Shown: positions 44,276 to 52,771 of the stretch, piece by piece | Layout of the letters: every line of letters starts with the position of its first letter | Position numbering within the stretch: position 1 is the first letter of the stretch | Source: Gulosibacter sp. 10 | GTDB lineage: Bacteria > Actinomycetota > Actinomycetes > Actinomycetales > Microbacteriaceae | Direction: 5' to 3' | DNA: 64,000 nt | NCBI RefSeq assembly: GCF_900163695.1 | Contig: NZ_FUIC01000024.1 | Span: 1 to 64,000, forward strand | The notes under the pieces: generated by a model | Database searches by the model: none | Told to the model about the DNA's origin: nothing | What the model saw: the letters and a program-made list of their open reading frames with translations, nothing else | Made by a program: the position numbers and the translations under genes

Positions 44276-44409
44276 AACAAGTTGTCGTGCCGATGGAGAT
44301 GGCTGCGAAGGCGGGTTACTCGTTGCTCTATCAGGCATAACGCGGCGGTTGCGCCGGTGCCGATGTTGACGCATCGAGGCGGTCGGCGATACTCTCGAAG
44401 CTGAAAACT

Positions 44410-44423
44410 TGCAATCGATTGTA
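44410..44423. promoter_or_regulatory. LacI box before aldehyde dehydrogenase gene
   Basis: TGCAATCGATTGTA, a near-perfect dyad around the central CG, 51 bp upstream of the aldehyde dehydrogenase ATG. Confidence 0.6.
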
Positions 44424-44473
44424 CATTCGCCCGCCATCGCCGACGGGCGGTTCCGGACCGGAGGAAGGCACCC

Positions 44474-45853
44474 ATGGCCGCACTGCAGAGCATCAACCCC
44501 GCCACCGACGAGGTGCTTCGGACGTTCGAACCGGACGGCGAAGCGGCGATCGAGGAGAAGCTCGCCGCCGCATCCGCTGCGCTGCCGCGTCTGCGGGCGC
44601 TGGGATTCGACGGGCGCGCGCGGCTGATGGTGCGGACGGCCGAGCTCCTCGAGGCGGAGGTCGAGGAGGTGGCTGGGCTGATCACGGCCGAGATGGGCAA
44701 GCCCATCGGCCAGTCGCGGGCCGAGGTGCTGAAGTCGGCGAAGGCGATGCGCTTCTACGCCGAGCACGCGGAGGACTTCCTCCTGGGCGAGGAGCTCGAG
44801 GACCCCTCGGTCGTGGGCGCCTCGGCCGCGTACACCGAGTTCGAGCCCATCGGCGTCGTGCTGGCGGTCATGCCCTGGAACTACCCGATCTGGCAGGTCG
44901 TGCGCTTCGCGGCGCCGGCGCTGATGGCGGGGAACGCCGGGCTGCTGAAGCACGCCTCCTGCGTGCCGCAGGCGGCGGCGTATCTGGGCGCGCTGTTCGC
45001 GCGGGCGGGATTCCCCGAGGGGGCGTTCGCGACGCTGATGATCGGTTCCTCCCGCGTCGAGGAGGTGCTCCGCGACGATCGCGTGGCCGCCGCCACGCTG
45101 ACCGGGTCGGAGGGGGCCGGGAGGGCGGTGGCCGCGACCGCCGGCGACTCGTTGAAGAAGACCGTGCTGGAGCTCGGCGGCTCGGATCCGTTCATCGTGA
45201 TGCCCTCGGCCCGGCTCGAGGACGCCGTCTCGACGGCGGTGCAGGCGCGCACGAGCAATAACGGGCAGGCGTGCATCAACGCGAAGCGGTTCATCGTGCA
45301 CGCGGATGTCTACGACCGGTTCGTGGAGCTGTTCGCGGAGCGGATGGGATCGCTCGCGGTCGGCGAGCCGACGTCCGAGGAGACGCAGATCGGCCCGCTC
45401 GCCAATGCGCAGGGCCTCGCCGACATCGAGGAGCTCGTCGAGGACTCGCGCGCGAAGGGCGCCGAGGTCCGCGTCGGCGGCTACCGGATCGGCGAGGTCG
45501 GGTGCTTCTACGCCCCGACCGTGATCGACGGCCTGACCCCGGAGGCGCGGCTGTGGCGGGAGGAGGCGTTCGGCCCGGTGGCCTCGGTGTTCAGGGCCGA
45601 GTCGCTGGACGACGCCCTCGCGCTCGCGAACGACAGCGAATTCGGGCTCGGATCGGCGTTCTGGAGCGAGGACGACGACGAGATCGTCCGGGCGCGGCGC
45701 GAGCTCGAGGCGGGCGCCGTGTTCGTCAACGGCATGACGATCTCCTATCCCGAGCTCCCGTTCGGCGGGGTGAAGAAGTCCGGGTACGGCCGCGAGCTCT
45801 CGAAGGAGGGCATCCGCGAATTCTGCAACCTGAAGACCGTGTGGGTCGCGTAG
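44474..45853 (+). CDS. NAD(P)-dependent succinate-semialdehyde dehydrogenase-like enzyme
   Basis: A 459-residue aldehyde dehydrogenase of the GabD/Sad short type. Motifs: MPWNYPIWQVVRFAAPAL, HASCVPQAA, TLTGSEGAGRAVAA, LELGGSDPFIV (general-base Glu) and NNGQACINAKRF with nucleophilic Cys about 261. The C-terminal ELPFGGVKKSGYGRELSKEGIREF is typical of succinate-semialdehyde dehydrogenases. GGAGGAAGG lies upstream of ATG 44474. Divergent from the M24 gene with LacI boxes between; the pair probably belongs to one pathway. Confidence 0.88.
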   Translation: MAALQSINPATDEVLRTFEPDGEAAIEEKLAAASAALPRLRALGFDGRARLMVRTAELLEAEVEEVAGLITAEMGKPIGQSRAEVLKSAKAMRFYAEHAEDFLLGEELEDPSVVGASAAYTEFEPIGVVLAVMPWNYPIWQVVRFAAPALMAGNAGLLKHASCVPQAAAYLGALFARAGFPEGAFATLMIGSSRVEEVLRDDRVAAATLTGSEGAGRAVAATAGDSLKKTVLELGGSDPFIVMPSARLEDAVSTAVQARTSNNGQACINAKRFIVHADVYDRFVELFAERMGSLAVGEPTSEETQIGPLANAQGLADIEELVEDSRAKGAEVRVGGYRIGEVGCFYAPTVIDGLTPEARLWREEAFGPVASVFRAESLDDALALANDSEFGLGSAFWSEDDDEIVRARRELEAGAVFVNGMTISYPELPFGGVKKSGYGRELSKEGIREFCNLKTVWVA

Positions 45854-45899
45854 CGCTCCGGGGGTGCCCTCCGGGCGGTGCCCGGCGCCGCGGATGCGA

Positions 45900-45905
45900 T
45901 AGCGT
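45900..45905 (+). promoter_or_regulatory. -10 element of leaderless transporter gene
   Basis: TAGCGT ends 6 nt before the GTG start at 45912; no ribosome-binding site is present. Confidence 0.55.
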
Positions 45906-45911
45906 CCACCA

Positions 45912-46847
45912 GTGACCTCCGAACGCGCCTGGCTCAAACCGCTCCTGCTCGTCATCGCGGTGCTCGTCGGCGTGGGCAGCGCGACGCAGTCGCGCATCAA
46001 CGGCACGCTCGCGGAGACGGTCGGCAGCGGTCCGCACGCGGCGGCCATCGCCTTCGGCACGGGGCTCGCCCTGCTGCTGCTCGTGACGGCCTGCGTGAAG
46101 AGCGCCCGGACCGGGCTGCGCCGGACGATCGCGGCCGCGCGGGGCGGCGAGATGCCCTGGTGGGGCTTCCTCGGCGGCGCGTGCGGCGCATCCTTCGTGC
46201 TCGCCCAGGGGCTCTCGGTGCCCTTCCTCGGCGTGGCCGTGTTCATGACCTCGATGGTCGTGGGCCAGCTGCTCGGGTCGCTCGCGGTGGACCACTTCGG
46301 CTGGCTCGGGGCGCCGGTGCAGCGGATCTCGTGGATGCGCGGCATCGGCACCCTCCTCGCGCTCCTGGCCGTCGGCTTGGTCGGCCTCGGCGGGGGCGTG
46401 ACGCTCGGGTCGACCGGTTTCATGGCGATCGGCGCGGTGGCCGGGTTCCTCGTCGCGCTGCAGCTCGGCATCACCGGCACGGTGCGGCAGCACGCCCGGG
46501 AGTCGGTGAGCCCCGCGCTGATCAACTTCGCGGTGGGGTTTGCGGTCCTCCTGGGCGCCGCCCTCCTCGCCTCGCTGCTCGGGCTGGTCGAGTTCTCGGG
46601 GCTGCCGCGCGAGTGGTGGCTCTACCTGGGCGGCGTGATCGGCGTGATCTACATCTTCGTGACGGCCTCCGTCGTCCGCGGGCTGGGCGTCTTCATGCTG
46701 TCGCTCTCGCTGGTCGGCGGTCAGCTGGTCGGCTCGCTCTTCTTCGACCTGCTGTCGGGGCACTTCAGCTGGCTGCTGCTGTGCGGCGTCGTGCTCGCGT
46801 TCGTGGGCATCCTGGTCTCGCATCTCGGCGCGCGGCGAGGGCGATAG
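45912..46847 (+). CDS. DMT-superfamily transporter, YdcZ/DUF606 type
   Basis: A 311-residue membrane protein with about ten helices in two similar halves. Each half begins with the family pattern: GVGSATQSRINGTLAETVGSGPHAAAIAFGTG in the first, and VALQLGITGTVRQHARESVSPALINFAVGFAVLL in the second. That internal repeat defines the fused DUF606 (YdcZ) inner-membrane family, whose substrates are largely unknown. GTG start with a leaderless promoter; monocistronic. Confidence 0.88.
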   Translation: MTSERAWLKPLLLVIAVLVGVGSATQSRINGTLAETVGSGPHAAAIAFGTGLALLLLVTACVKSARTGLRRTIAAARGGEMPWWGFLGGACGASFVLAQGLSVPFLGVAVFMTSMVVGQLLGSLAVDHFGWLGAPVQRISWMRGIGTLLALLAVGLVGLGGGVTLGSTGFMAIGAVAGFLVALQLGITGTVRQHARESVSPALINFAVGFAVLLGAALLASLLGLVEFSGLPREWWLYLGGVIGVIYIFVTASVVRGLGVFMLSLSLVGGQLVGSLFFDLLSGHFSWLLLCGVVLAFVGILVSHLGARRGR

Positions 46848-46873
46848 CGCTGTGGCGACCTGGTGTTCGATGA

Positions 46874-46895
46874 TAGCCTGCGGTACTTTGGTACC
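46874..46895 (+). promoter_or_regulatory. Promoter with overlapping palindrome before RHH gene
   Basis: TAGCCT (46874-46879) looks like a -10 element, and GGTAC-TTTG-GTACC (46882-46895) covers the expected transcription start, as expected for an autorepressing ribbon-helix-helix protein. A GAGAGGGGG ribosome-binding site follows. Confidence 0.5.
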
Positions 46896-46915
46896 CGAAG
46901 AGAGGGGGTGGAAGT

Positions 46916-47176
46916 ATGCCCAATGCGCTTTCGCCGATCAAAGTCGACGCGAGTACGGACGAACTGATTTCCCATGCGGCGCACTTCCTCGGTACTTCGA
47001 AGAAGCACATCGTCAATGACGCCGTTCGCGAGTACGTGGAGCGCCATCGGGACGAGATACAAGAGGCCGCGCTCGAGGCGTTGCGGACGTTGGACGGCAC
47101 GACGAAAAGCGCTGTTCAGCTGCTTACCGGGGCGACCGACGCGGAGCTCGACGAGCTGGGCGGGCTGCGCGGCTGA
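46916..47176 (+). CDS. Ribbon-helix-helix (CopG/antitoxin-like) protein
   Basis: An 86-residue protein with the RHH pattern: a short N-terminal strand (LSPIKVDAS), then helix A (TDELISHAAHFLG), a turn (TSKKH) and helix B (IVNDAVREYVERHRDEIQEAALEALRTL), with an acidic C terminus that could neutralise a partner. RHH proteins of this size are usually antitoxins or plasmid-type repressors. The 33-bp gap to the frameshifted gene downstream suggests a two-gene cassette. Its promoter carries a palindrome suited to autoregulation. I cannot assign a named family. Confidence 0.75.
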   Translation: MPNALSPIKVDASTDELISHAAHFLGTSKKHIVNDAVREYVERHRDEIQEAALEALRTLDGTTKSAVQLLTGATDAELDELGGLRG

Positions 47177-47197
47177 TCGCATGTCGTAGGCGGGAAC

Positions 47198-47203
47198 TAT
47201 CGT
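47198..47203 (+). promoter_or_regulatory. -10 element of leaderless partner gene
   Basis: TATCGT, spacer CACGGC (6 nt), ATG at 47210. This gives the frameshifted gene its own promoter inside the cassette. Confidence 0.5.
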
Positions 47204-47209
47204 CACGGC

Positions 47210-47928
47210 ATGAGCAATGGTGTGCGTCCGACGAAACGATGTCTCGACGATCTGGATCTCGGGTTCCCGCCTCTCGACGTGCCGTTGGAGGGGCTGAACC
47301 ACGAGTTGATCGCGAAGGCGCAACGGCTTCCTGAAGAGCATGCCTCGGGAGGTGCCGAGCGGGTGCGGTCGTCGCTCCGATCCACGAGCCCTCCGTTCAT
47401 TGGTGGCTGGTCGCCGCGGGTAAGCGACGGTCCGATAGCAGAACAAGCGATTTTTACGCTCGGCTGGAGGAAGAGTGCAAGCGATCCGCCAAGCAACTCG
47501 CGGATGGTCCTCAGGCGGTCAGTAGCGAGCACCTCCTCCCGCAAGCGCTCGATATCCGCAGACTCGAGCACGAGCGGATCGCGCTCGGTGCGGTCGCGCT
47601 CCAGGCCGCGGTACGGGAGGCGATTCGCAGGTCGGCGCATTGCGGCAGACCAGTCTCGACATCGGCGGGACGACAACGACTGACCGCCTGGGTCGCGACT
47701 CGGGAGGGCGATACGTATCTGGCCATCATCGCGGCAGGCTTCCTCGACCCGAACATCATCGCGGTCGTGTTGGATTCGGTGCCTGGCATGGGGCGAGATG
47801 ATTGGATGGCGGAGCCCGCCGAAGTGCTGGGCATCGCGCCAGCTGCTGGGCAGATCGTATTCTCCGGCATGCTTCCGCCGCAATCGCTGGCTGGGCTGCT
47901 GGACGACTCGGCAGGAAAACCCCGCTAG
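47210..47928 (+). pseudogene. Frameshifted unknown gene downstream of RHH protein
   Basis: ATG 47210 opens a plausible N terminus (MSNGVRPTKRCLDDLDLGFP, then PLEGLNHELIAKAQRLPEEHA). Around 47360-47395 this frame loses sense, while the frame 2 nt on becomes protein-like (VVAPIHEPSVHWWLVAAGKR, RLEEECKRSAKQLADG, HLLPQALDIRRLEHERIALG, TAWVATREGDTYLAIIAAGF) and runs to TAG at 47926-47928 with no good start of its own. I infer one indel in a gene of about 240 codons. It may be a real lesion, a programmed shift or a sequencing error. Function unknown; by position it would be the partner, perhaps toxin, of the RHH protein. Confidence 0.65.
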
Positions 47929-47954
47929 GCATTCCGCCGTCCGGCCGGTGCGGC

Positions 47955-50900
47955 TCAGCCCGCCATCGCCTGCATCGCGGCCCACTCCTCCCACATGCGC
48001 TTGAGGTCGTGCGCCTCCTCGGCCTGCACCGAGACCCCGCGCTCGCCGGTGCGGCGCACCGTGCCGCGGATCACCAGCAGCTGCGTGCCGAACAGCACGG
48101 GCCCGCTGCGCTCCTGCGCCTCGTCGAAGAACACCGCGTCGGCCACGCCGCTGCCGTCATCCAGGCTGATGAACACGGTGCGCTTGCCGGTGCGCATGGG
48201 CGGGGTCTGCGTGGCCACGCGGATGCCGGCCACGGTCACCTCGGCGCCGCCGCGCAGCCCGAGCAGGTCGCCGGCGGGCGTGACGCCGAGCTCGTCGAGC
48301 AGCGGCCGGTAGCCGTCGACGACGTGCTCCGAGAGGTCGAGCGCGAGCGCGTCCAGCTCGACGCGCACGAGCTCGCGCGGGGTGAGCTCGGGCTCGCCGG
48401 TCGGCTCGACGGGCTTGTGGCCGGCGGTGCCGATCTCGAGGGGCAGCTCGAGCGCGTCCGGGGCGACGGGCCTGGGGCGGATGCGGGGCCGGCTCCGCAC
48501 CGCGGCGAGCAGCTCCCCGCGCGTGAGCCGCTCGGGCTCGAGGGAGTCGAGCGCGCCGATCAGCGCCAGCCGCTCCGCGAGGGACCGCGAGGGCCGCGCC
48601 CGGGTGAGGAAGTCGCCGAGGCTCTCGTAGGGCTGCTCGGCGAGGATGCGCTGCTGCTCGGCCTCGCTCATGCCGCGGATCTCGGCGAGGGCGAAGCGGA
48701 TGCCGAGGTCGCCGATGCGGGTGGCCCGGCCCGGCGGGGTCTCGCGCACCCGCTCGACGACGAAGCGGTCGGTGGAGATCTGCACGTCCACGGGCAGGAT
48801 GGGGATGCCGATGCGGCGGGCGTCGCCGAGCAGCAGCCGCTTGGGGTACATGCCCGGGTCGTGGGTGAGCAGGCCGGTGAAGAACTCGGCCGGGTAGTGC
48901 GTCTTCAGCCACGCGCTCTGCCAGGTCGGCAGCGCGAAGGCCGCGCCGTGCGCCTTGCAGAAGCCGAACGATCCGAAGCCCTCGAGCACCTTCCAGATGC
49001 GGTCGATCTGCGCATCGCTGAACCGGCGCCGGCCCTGCTTGTCATGCTGTTTCGCGGTCTCCGTGCGGAACTCCGCCTCGATGCTCTCGGAGCGCTCCAT
49101 CTGCCGACGCCGGTTGTCGGCCTCGGCGAGCGAGATGCCCATGCACAGGTGCAGGATGCGCAGCACCTGCTCGTGGTAGATCACGACGCCGTAGGTGTCG
49201 CGCAGGAACGGCTTGAACTCGGGGTGCAGCCAGTCCGGCGATGCGAAGCCGTGCTTGACGTCGAGGAAGGGCGTGATCATGTTGCCCTTCATCGGCCCCG
49301 GCCGGAACAGGCTGATGTCGGCGATGAGGTCCTCGTACTCGTCCGGCTGCATCTTGCCGATGAGCTCGCGCTGCCCGGGCGACTCGATCTGGAACATGCC
49401 GAGGGTGTTCGTGGTGCGGATGTGCTCGAACGTCGCCTCGTCGTCCTTCGGGATCTCGTCGAGCTCGACCCGGCCCGTCGCCGACACGTAGGGCGCATCA
49501 GAGGCGATGCCGCCGCGTACCGCGGCCTCGGGGCCGTGCACGCGCTCGATCTCGCCGACGGTGTACGCGAGGGAGGACTGCATCCGCACGCCGAGCACGT
49601 CGAGCTTCAGCAGCCCCATGTCGTCGATGTCCTCCTTGTCGAACTGGCTCATCGGCAGTCCCATGCCGCTCGGCTGCACGGGCGTGGTGGACAGCAGATC
49701 CGCGTTGCCGATCAGCACCCCGCACGGGTGCATCGAGAGGTGTCTCGGCAGCCGGTCGAGCCGCTCGGCGAGGTCGATGAGCAGGTTGAGGTCCTGCTCG
49801 GTCTCGGCGCGGGAGGCGATCTCCGCGAGCTCGGGCTTCTTGTGCAGCACCTCGCGGAAGCGGCCCGCGTTGAAGCGCCACAGCGATTTCGCGATCTCGT
49901 CGATGCGGCGCTCGTCGAAGCCGAGGGCGAGCCCCGCGTCCCGCGCGGCGCCGCGGGCCCGGTAGGTCGAGTGCATCGACAGCAGCGTCACGCGGTCGCC
50001 GCCGAAGCGCTCGAAGATAGCCCGGTACACGTCGTGCCGCCGCGCGGATTCCACGTCGATGTCGATGTCGGGCAGGGTCTCGCGCTTGTCGCCGAGGAAG
50101 CGCTCGAACAGCAGGTCGTGCTCGAGCGGGTTCACGTTCGAGACGCCGAGCAGGTAGTTCACGAGGCTCGAGGCGCCGGACCCGCGGGCCTGGCTGCGGA
50201 TGCCCATGCCGCGGATGAGGTCGGAGACCGAGGCGACCGCGAGGAAGTACGTGGCGAAGCCGAAGCCGTTGATGATGCCGAGCTCGCGGTGCAGCCGCTC
50301 GTCGAGCGGCCGGCGCCGGTCGCCCACGGGGTCGTCGAAGCGCTCGTTGAGCGCGACGAGGCAGCGGTTGCGCAGCTCGCGGGCGGGATCGCCGCGGATG
50401 CCGAGCAGCTCGGGCTCGGGCACCTTGGGCTGCTTCCAGCCCAGGTCGGCCGCGGGATCGAGCCGGCAGCGCGCGGCGAGCTCGGCGGTGCGGTCGAGCA
50501 GCTGGTCGGCCGCGGCGGCGCGGAGATCGGTGCGGGCCACGATGCGCCGGGCGAGCTCGCGCATGTGCGCGGGCGGCTTGAGCCAGGCCTGCGAGTTGGG
50601 CTGCAGCGGCGCCTCGTCGAGCGGCTTGAGGGCCCCGGCGGCGTCGAGCACGTCGCCGGTCACCGCCTCGTCCTGCTCGAGGTAGCGCACCTGGTTGGTG
50701 AGCACCGCGGGGATGCGGCAGGCGTGCGCGAGCTCGAGCATCCCGGCCGCGTGCGAGAGGGATGCGGCCGAGCCCGGCTCGGTGAGGTGGCACACGGCCT
50801 CCACCACGAGCGCGCCGGGCAGCCGGTCGCGCCAGCGCTCGAGCAGGGTGCGCGCCCACCCGGGCTGCCCCGCGGCGAGGGCCCGGCCGACGTCCGACTG

Positions 50901-51335
50901 CGGCCCGAGCAGCACGGTGCCGAGCAGGTCGCGCTCGCCGAACAGGAACGGGCCGAAGCGCGTCGGCTCGACGGAGGCGCGGTGCTCGCGCCGCTGCGCC
51001 GCGGTCGCCCTGCGGGGCGGCACGTGCGCGGCCGAGATCAGCCGGCACAGCGCGGCCCAGCTCTGCCCGCCCGTGCCGCCGTGCGCGAGCACCGCGACGC
51101 GCTGCGGGGCGGTGCGCCCATCCGCATCCCGCAGCGCGAGGTCCGCCCCGACCACCGGCGCGATCGAGGCCTCGATGCAGGCGCGGACGTGCCGTACCGC
51201 GCCGTAGAGCCCGTCGCGGTCGGTGATGGCCGCCTCGGCGGCGCCGAACTCGGCCGCGCGGGCCACGAGCGCCTCGGGCGCGGCGGTGCCGTGATGCATC
51301 GAATGGGCCGAGGCCACATGCAGGTGGGGGAACAT
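47955..51335 (-). CDS. dnaE2: Error-prone DNA polymerase III alpha subunit
   Basis: A 1126-residue C-family polymerase of the DnaE2/ImuC branch. It begins with the PHP domain (FPHLHVASAHSMHHG), has the catalytic palm with PDIDIDVES after RGSGASSLVNYLLG, the fingers (SLFRPGPMKGNMITPFL, YHEQVLRI), FGSFGFCKAHGAAFA, and a C-terminal OB fold (VTVAGIRVATQTPP, VFISLDDGSGVADAVFF). DnaE2 performs SOS mutagenic translesion synthesis with ImuA' and ImuB. ATG at 51335 directly abuts the DUF6504 stop, so the two are co-transcribed from a promoter with a LexA-like box. imuA'/imuB are not in the window. Confidence 0.95.
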   Translation of the reverse strand: MFPHLHVASAHSMHHGTAAPEALVARAAEFGAAEAAITDRDGLYGAVRHVRACIEASIAPVVGADLALRDADGRTAPQRVAVLAHGGTGGQSWAALCRLISAAHVPPRRATAAQRREHRASVEPTRFGPFLFGERDLLGTVLLGPQSDVGRALAAGQPGWARTLLERWRDRLPGALVVEAVCHLTEPGSAASLSHAAGMLELAHACRIPAVLTNQVRYLEQDEAVTGDVLDAAGALKPLDEAPLQPNSQAWLKPPAHMRELARRIVARTDLRAAAADQLLDRTAELAARCRLDPAADLGWKQPKVPEPELLGIRGDPARELRNRCLVALNERFDDPVGDRRRPLDERLHRELGIINGFGFATYFLAVASVSDLIRGMGIRSQARGSGASSLVNYLLGVSNVNPLEHDLLFERFLGDKRETLPDIDIDVESARRHDVYRAIFERFGGDRVTLLSMHSTYRARGAARDAGLALGFDERRIDEIAKSLWRFNAGRFREVLHKKPELAEIASRAETEQDLNLLIDLAERLDRLPRHLSMHPCGVLIGNADLLSTTPVQPSGMGLPMSQFDKEDIDDMGLLKLDVLGVRMQSSLAYTVGEIERVHGPEAAVRGGIASDAPYVSATGRVELDEIPKDDEATFEHIRTTNTLGMFQIESPGQRELIGKMQPDEYEDLIADISLFRPGPMKGNMITPFLDVKHGFASPDWLHPEFKPFLRDTYGVVIYHEQVLRILHLCMGISLAEADNRRRQMERSESIEAEFRTETAKQHDKQGRRRFSDAQIDRIWKVLEGFGSFGFCKAHGAAFALPTWQSAWLKTHYPAEFFTGLLTHDPGMYPKRLLLGDARRIGIPILPVDVQISTDRFVVERVRETPPGRATRIGDLGIRFALAEIRGMSEAEQQRILAEQPYESLGDFLTRARPSRSLAERLALIGALDSLEPERLTRGELLAAVRSRPRIRPRPVAPDALELPLEIGTAGHKPVEPTGEPELTPRELVRVELDALALDLSEHVVDGYRPLLDELGVTPAGDLLGLRGGAEVTVAGIRVATQTPPMRTGKRTVFISLDDGSGVADAVFFDEAQERSGPVLFGTQLLVIRGTVRRTGERGVSVQAEEAHDLKRMWEEWAAMQAMAG

Positions 51336-51653
51336 CTACGCGAACAACCTCATCTCCAGCTCGGGGTTCCAGGCCTGCTCGAGGCGCCAGCCGGCGCCGA
51401 GGCGCGCGAGGTCGAAGACGCCGTCGAGGGGCTCGAGGCCCGCGGCGAGCGGGATCGCATCCACCCGCCACACCGCGCGATCGAGCGGGGGCGCCGCGCC
51501 GCGCGCGGCCCGGGGCGCGCCGCGCCACCAGGCCTCGCGGCGGCGCAGCCAGCGCTCGGGCTCGCCGACGACGCCGTAGGGGACGCCGCGCCAGACGAAG
51601 CGAACCGGCGTCTCGCGCACCAGCTCGACGATGACGGGCTCATCGATCACCAT
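51336..51653 (-). CDS. DUF6504 family protein (ImuB/DnaE2-associated)
   Basis: A 105-residue protein matching the small actinobacterial DUF6504 family that is usually encoded between imuB and dnaE2: IVELVRETPVRFVWRGVPYGVVGEPERW, then WRVDAIPL and WRLEQAWNPELEMRLF. The biochemical role is unknown; co-conservation suggests that it helps the mutasome. ATG 51653 is preceded by GAGAGGA. The stop and the dnaE2 start are immediately adjacent. The LexA-like box lies 20 bp upstream. Confidence 0.8.
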   Translation of the reverse strand: MVIDEPVIVELVRETPVRFVWRGVPYGVVGEPERWLRRREAWWRGAPRAARGAAPPLDRAVWRVDAIPLAAGLEPLDGVFDLARLGAGWRLEQAWNPELEMRLFA

Positions 51654-51673
51654 GTCCTCTCCCCACTCCTCGA

Positions 51674-51689
51674 TCGAATTCCTGTTCGA
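51674..51689. promoter_or_regulatory. LexA (SOS) box-like site
   Basis: TCGAATTCCTGTTCGA is close to the actinobacterial LexA consensus (TCGAAC-N4-GTTCGA), with a perfect TCGAA/TTCGA dyad; it lies 20 bp upstream of the DUF6504-dnaE2 operon. Confidence 0.7.
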
Positions 51690-51737
51690 TGCAGAGCGTA
51701 GGGGGAGCCTACGACATTTGTGCGATCCGCGACAGCG

Positions 51738-52418
51738 TCAGGCGCTGGGAAGGATGAGCGCCGGGTCGTTCTCCCGCACGCGGCCGACGCGGGGATCGAC
51801 CGCGTGCATCCGCAGCCGCGTCGAGACGGCCTCGGCGCGGTCGGCGAAGTCGGCGAGGAGGTTCGCGTCGCCCGCGCCGGGCGCGAGCCACTCGTCCACG
51901 TCGCCGCGGTCGAGGAGGATCGGCATGCGGTCGTGGATCTCGCGCATCCGCTCGCCCGCGGCGGCGCGGGTGAGGATGCTCGTCGACAGCAGCCAGCCGC
52001 CCGCGGGGTCGCGCCACCACTCGTAGAGGCCCGCGAAGAGCGTCAGCGCCTCCGGCGTGCGGATGTAGAACGGGGTCTTCGAGCCGTCCGCGTGCTTCTG
52101 CCATTCGTAGTAGCCGTCGGCGGGGATGACCGCGCGGCGGCTGCGGACGGCGTCGCGGAAGGTCGGCTTCTCAGCGGCGGTCTCGCTGCGCGCGTTGATC
52201 GCTCGCACGCCGACCTTCTCGTCGGCGGCCCAGCGGGGGACGAGGCCCCAGCGCGCGAGCTCGAGGCGGCGCTCGCCCCCGGCGTCGACGACGATCGGGA
52301 TGCGGTCGGTGGGCGCGACGTTGTAGGACGGGGCGATCTCCTCCTCGGTCGGCCTGGTGACCTTGAACTCGACGACGAGCTCGGAGGTGGCTCGGGCGAT
52401 GACGAAGCGGCCGCACAT
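51738..52418 (-). CDS. yedK: SOS response-associated peptidase (SRAP/HMCES)
   Basis: A 226-residue SRAP protein. The N terminus is MCGRFV, with catalytic Cys2 that forms a thiazolidine crosslink to abasic sites in single-stranded DNA; also present are PSYNVAPTDRIPIV (Asn), INARSETAAEKPTF, RAVIPADGYYEW (Glu) and IHDRMPILLD (His). It protects abasic sites during replication. Leaderless: TAGACT ends 7 nt before ATG 52418. The next gene on the same strand is the dnaE2 operon, which has its own SOS-type promoter. Confidence 0.93.
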   Translation of the reverse strand: MCGRFVIARATSELVVEFKVTRPTEEEIAPSYNVAPTDRIPIVVDAGGERRLELARWGLVPRWAADEKVGVRAINARSETAAEKPTFRDAVRSRRAVIPADGYYEWQKHADGSKTPFYIRTPEALTLFAGLYEWWRDPAGGWLLSTSILTRAAAGERMREIHDRMPILLDRGDVDEWLAPGAGDANLLADFADRAEAVSTRLRMHAVDPRVGRVRENDPALILPSA

Positions 52419-52425
52419 GGTGAGG

Positions 52426-52431
52426 AGTCTA
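52426..52431 (-). promoter_or_regulatory. -10 element of leaderless SRAP gene
   Basis: On the minus strand TAGACT, a 7-nt spacer CCTCACC, and ATG; no ribosome-binding site. Confidence 0.5.
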
Positions 52432-52771
52432 TGCGGCCTGGCGTGCGGGGCCCGAAGGTGCGAGCGTCGCAGGAGTCCACGGCCGTCGACCGGAATGCTC
52501 TCCGGTGCGGCAGAGCCCTGCATTCCGCTCGCAGCGTCGTATCCGGCGGGGCCGATCCTGCCGAATCATCGAGGTTTTCCCAAGTCATAAAAGTAAATCT
52601 GCCGTCACTTCGAGTCAAATATGTTCATGCGCGTCATAGGCGCGTTAAAAGCAGTGCGCCCTCTGCGCATATGAGCCACACTGGGCCTCGAAACTCCGAC
52701 GACTCGAACGGAATCGATTCCGAACGATCGGTTCGATAGTCGGTGATTGATAAAGCGATTCAGGAGGAGTA
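52432..52771. promoter_or_regulatory. AT-richer promoter region of the ABC-YcnI-CopCD operon
   Basis: No gene is visible in this 340-bp gap. From about 52580 the base composition drops clearly compared with the flanks. It contains a perfect 14-bp palindrome CGGAATCGATTCCG (52709-52722), flanked by TCGAAC and GTTCGA (52704-52709 and 52731-52736), and ends with AGGAGGAG before ATG 52772. The palindrome is a candidate operator. Confidence 0.45.

Noticed and set aside
47203-47994. A 263-codon minus-strand frame opposite the frameshifted partner gene
   Set aside because: It overlaps the 3' end of dnaE2 and is Arg-rich; the plus strand in two joined frames looks much more like protein.
47802-51701. 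A 1299-codon open frame on the plus strand opposite dnaE2
   Set aside because: Antisense of a clear DnaE2; the composition is low complexity with no domain.
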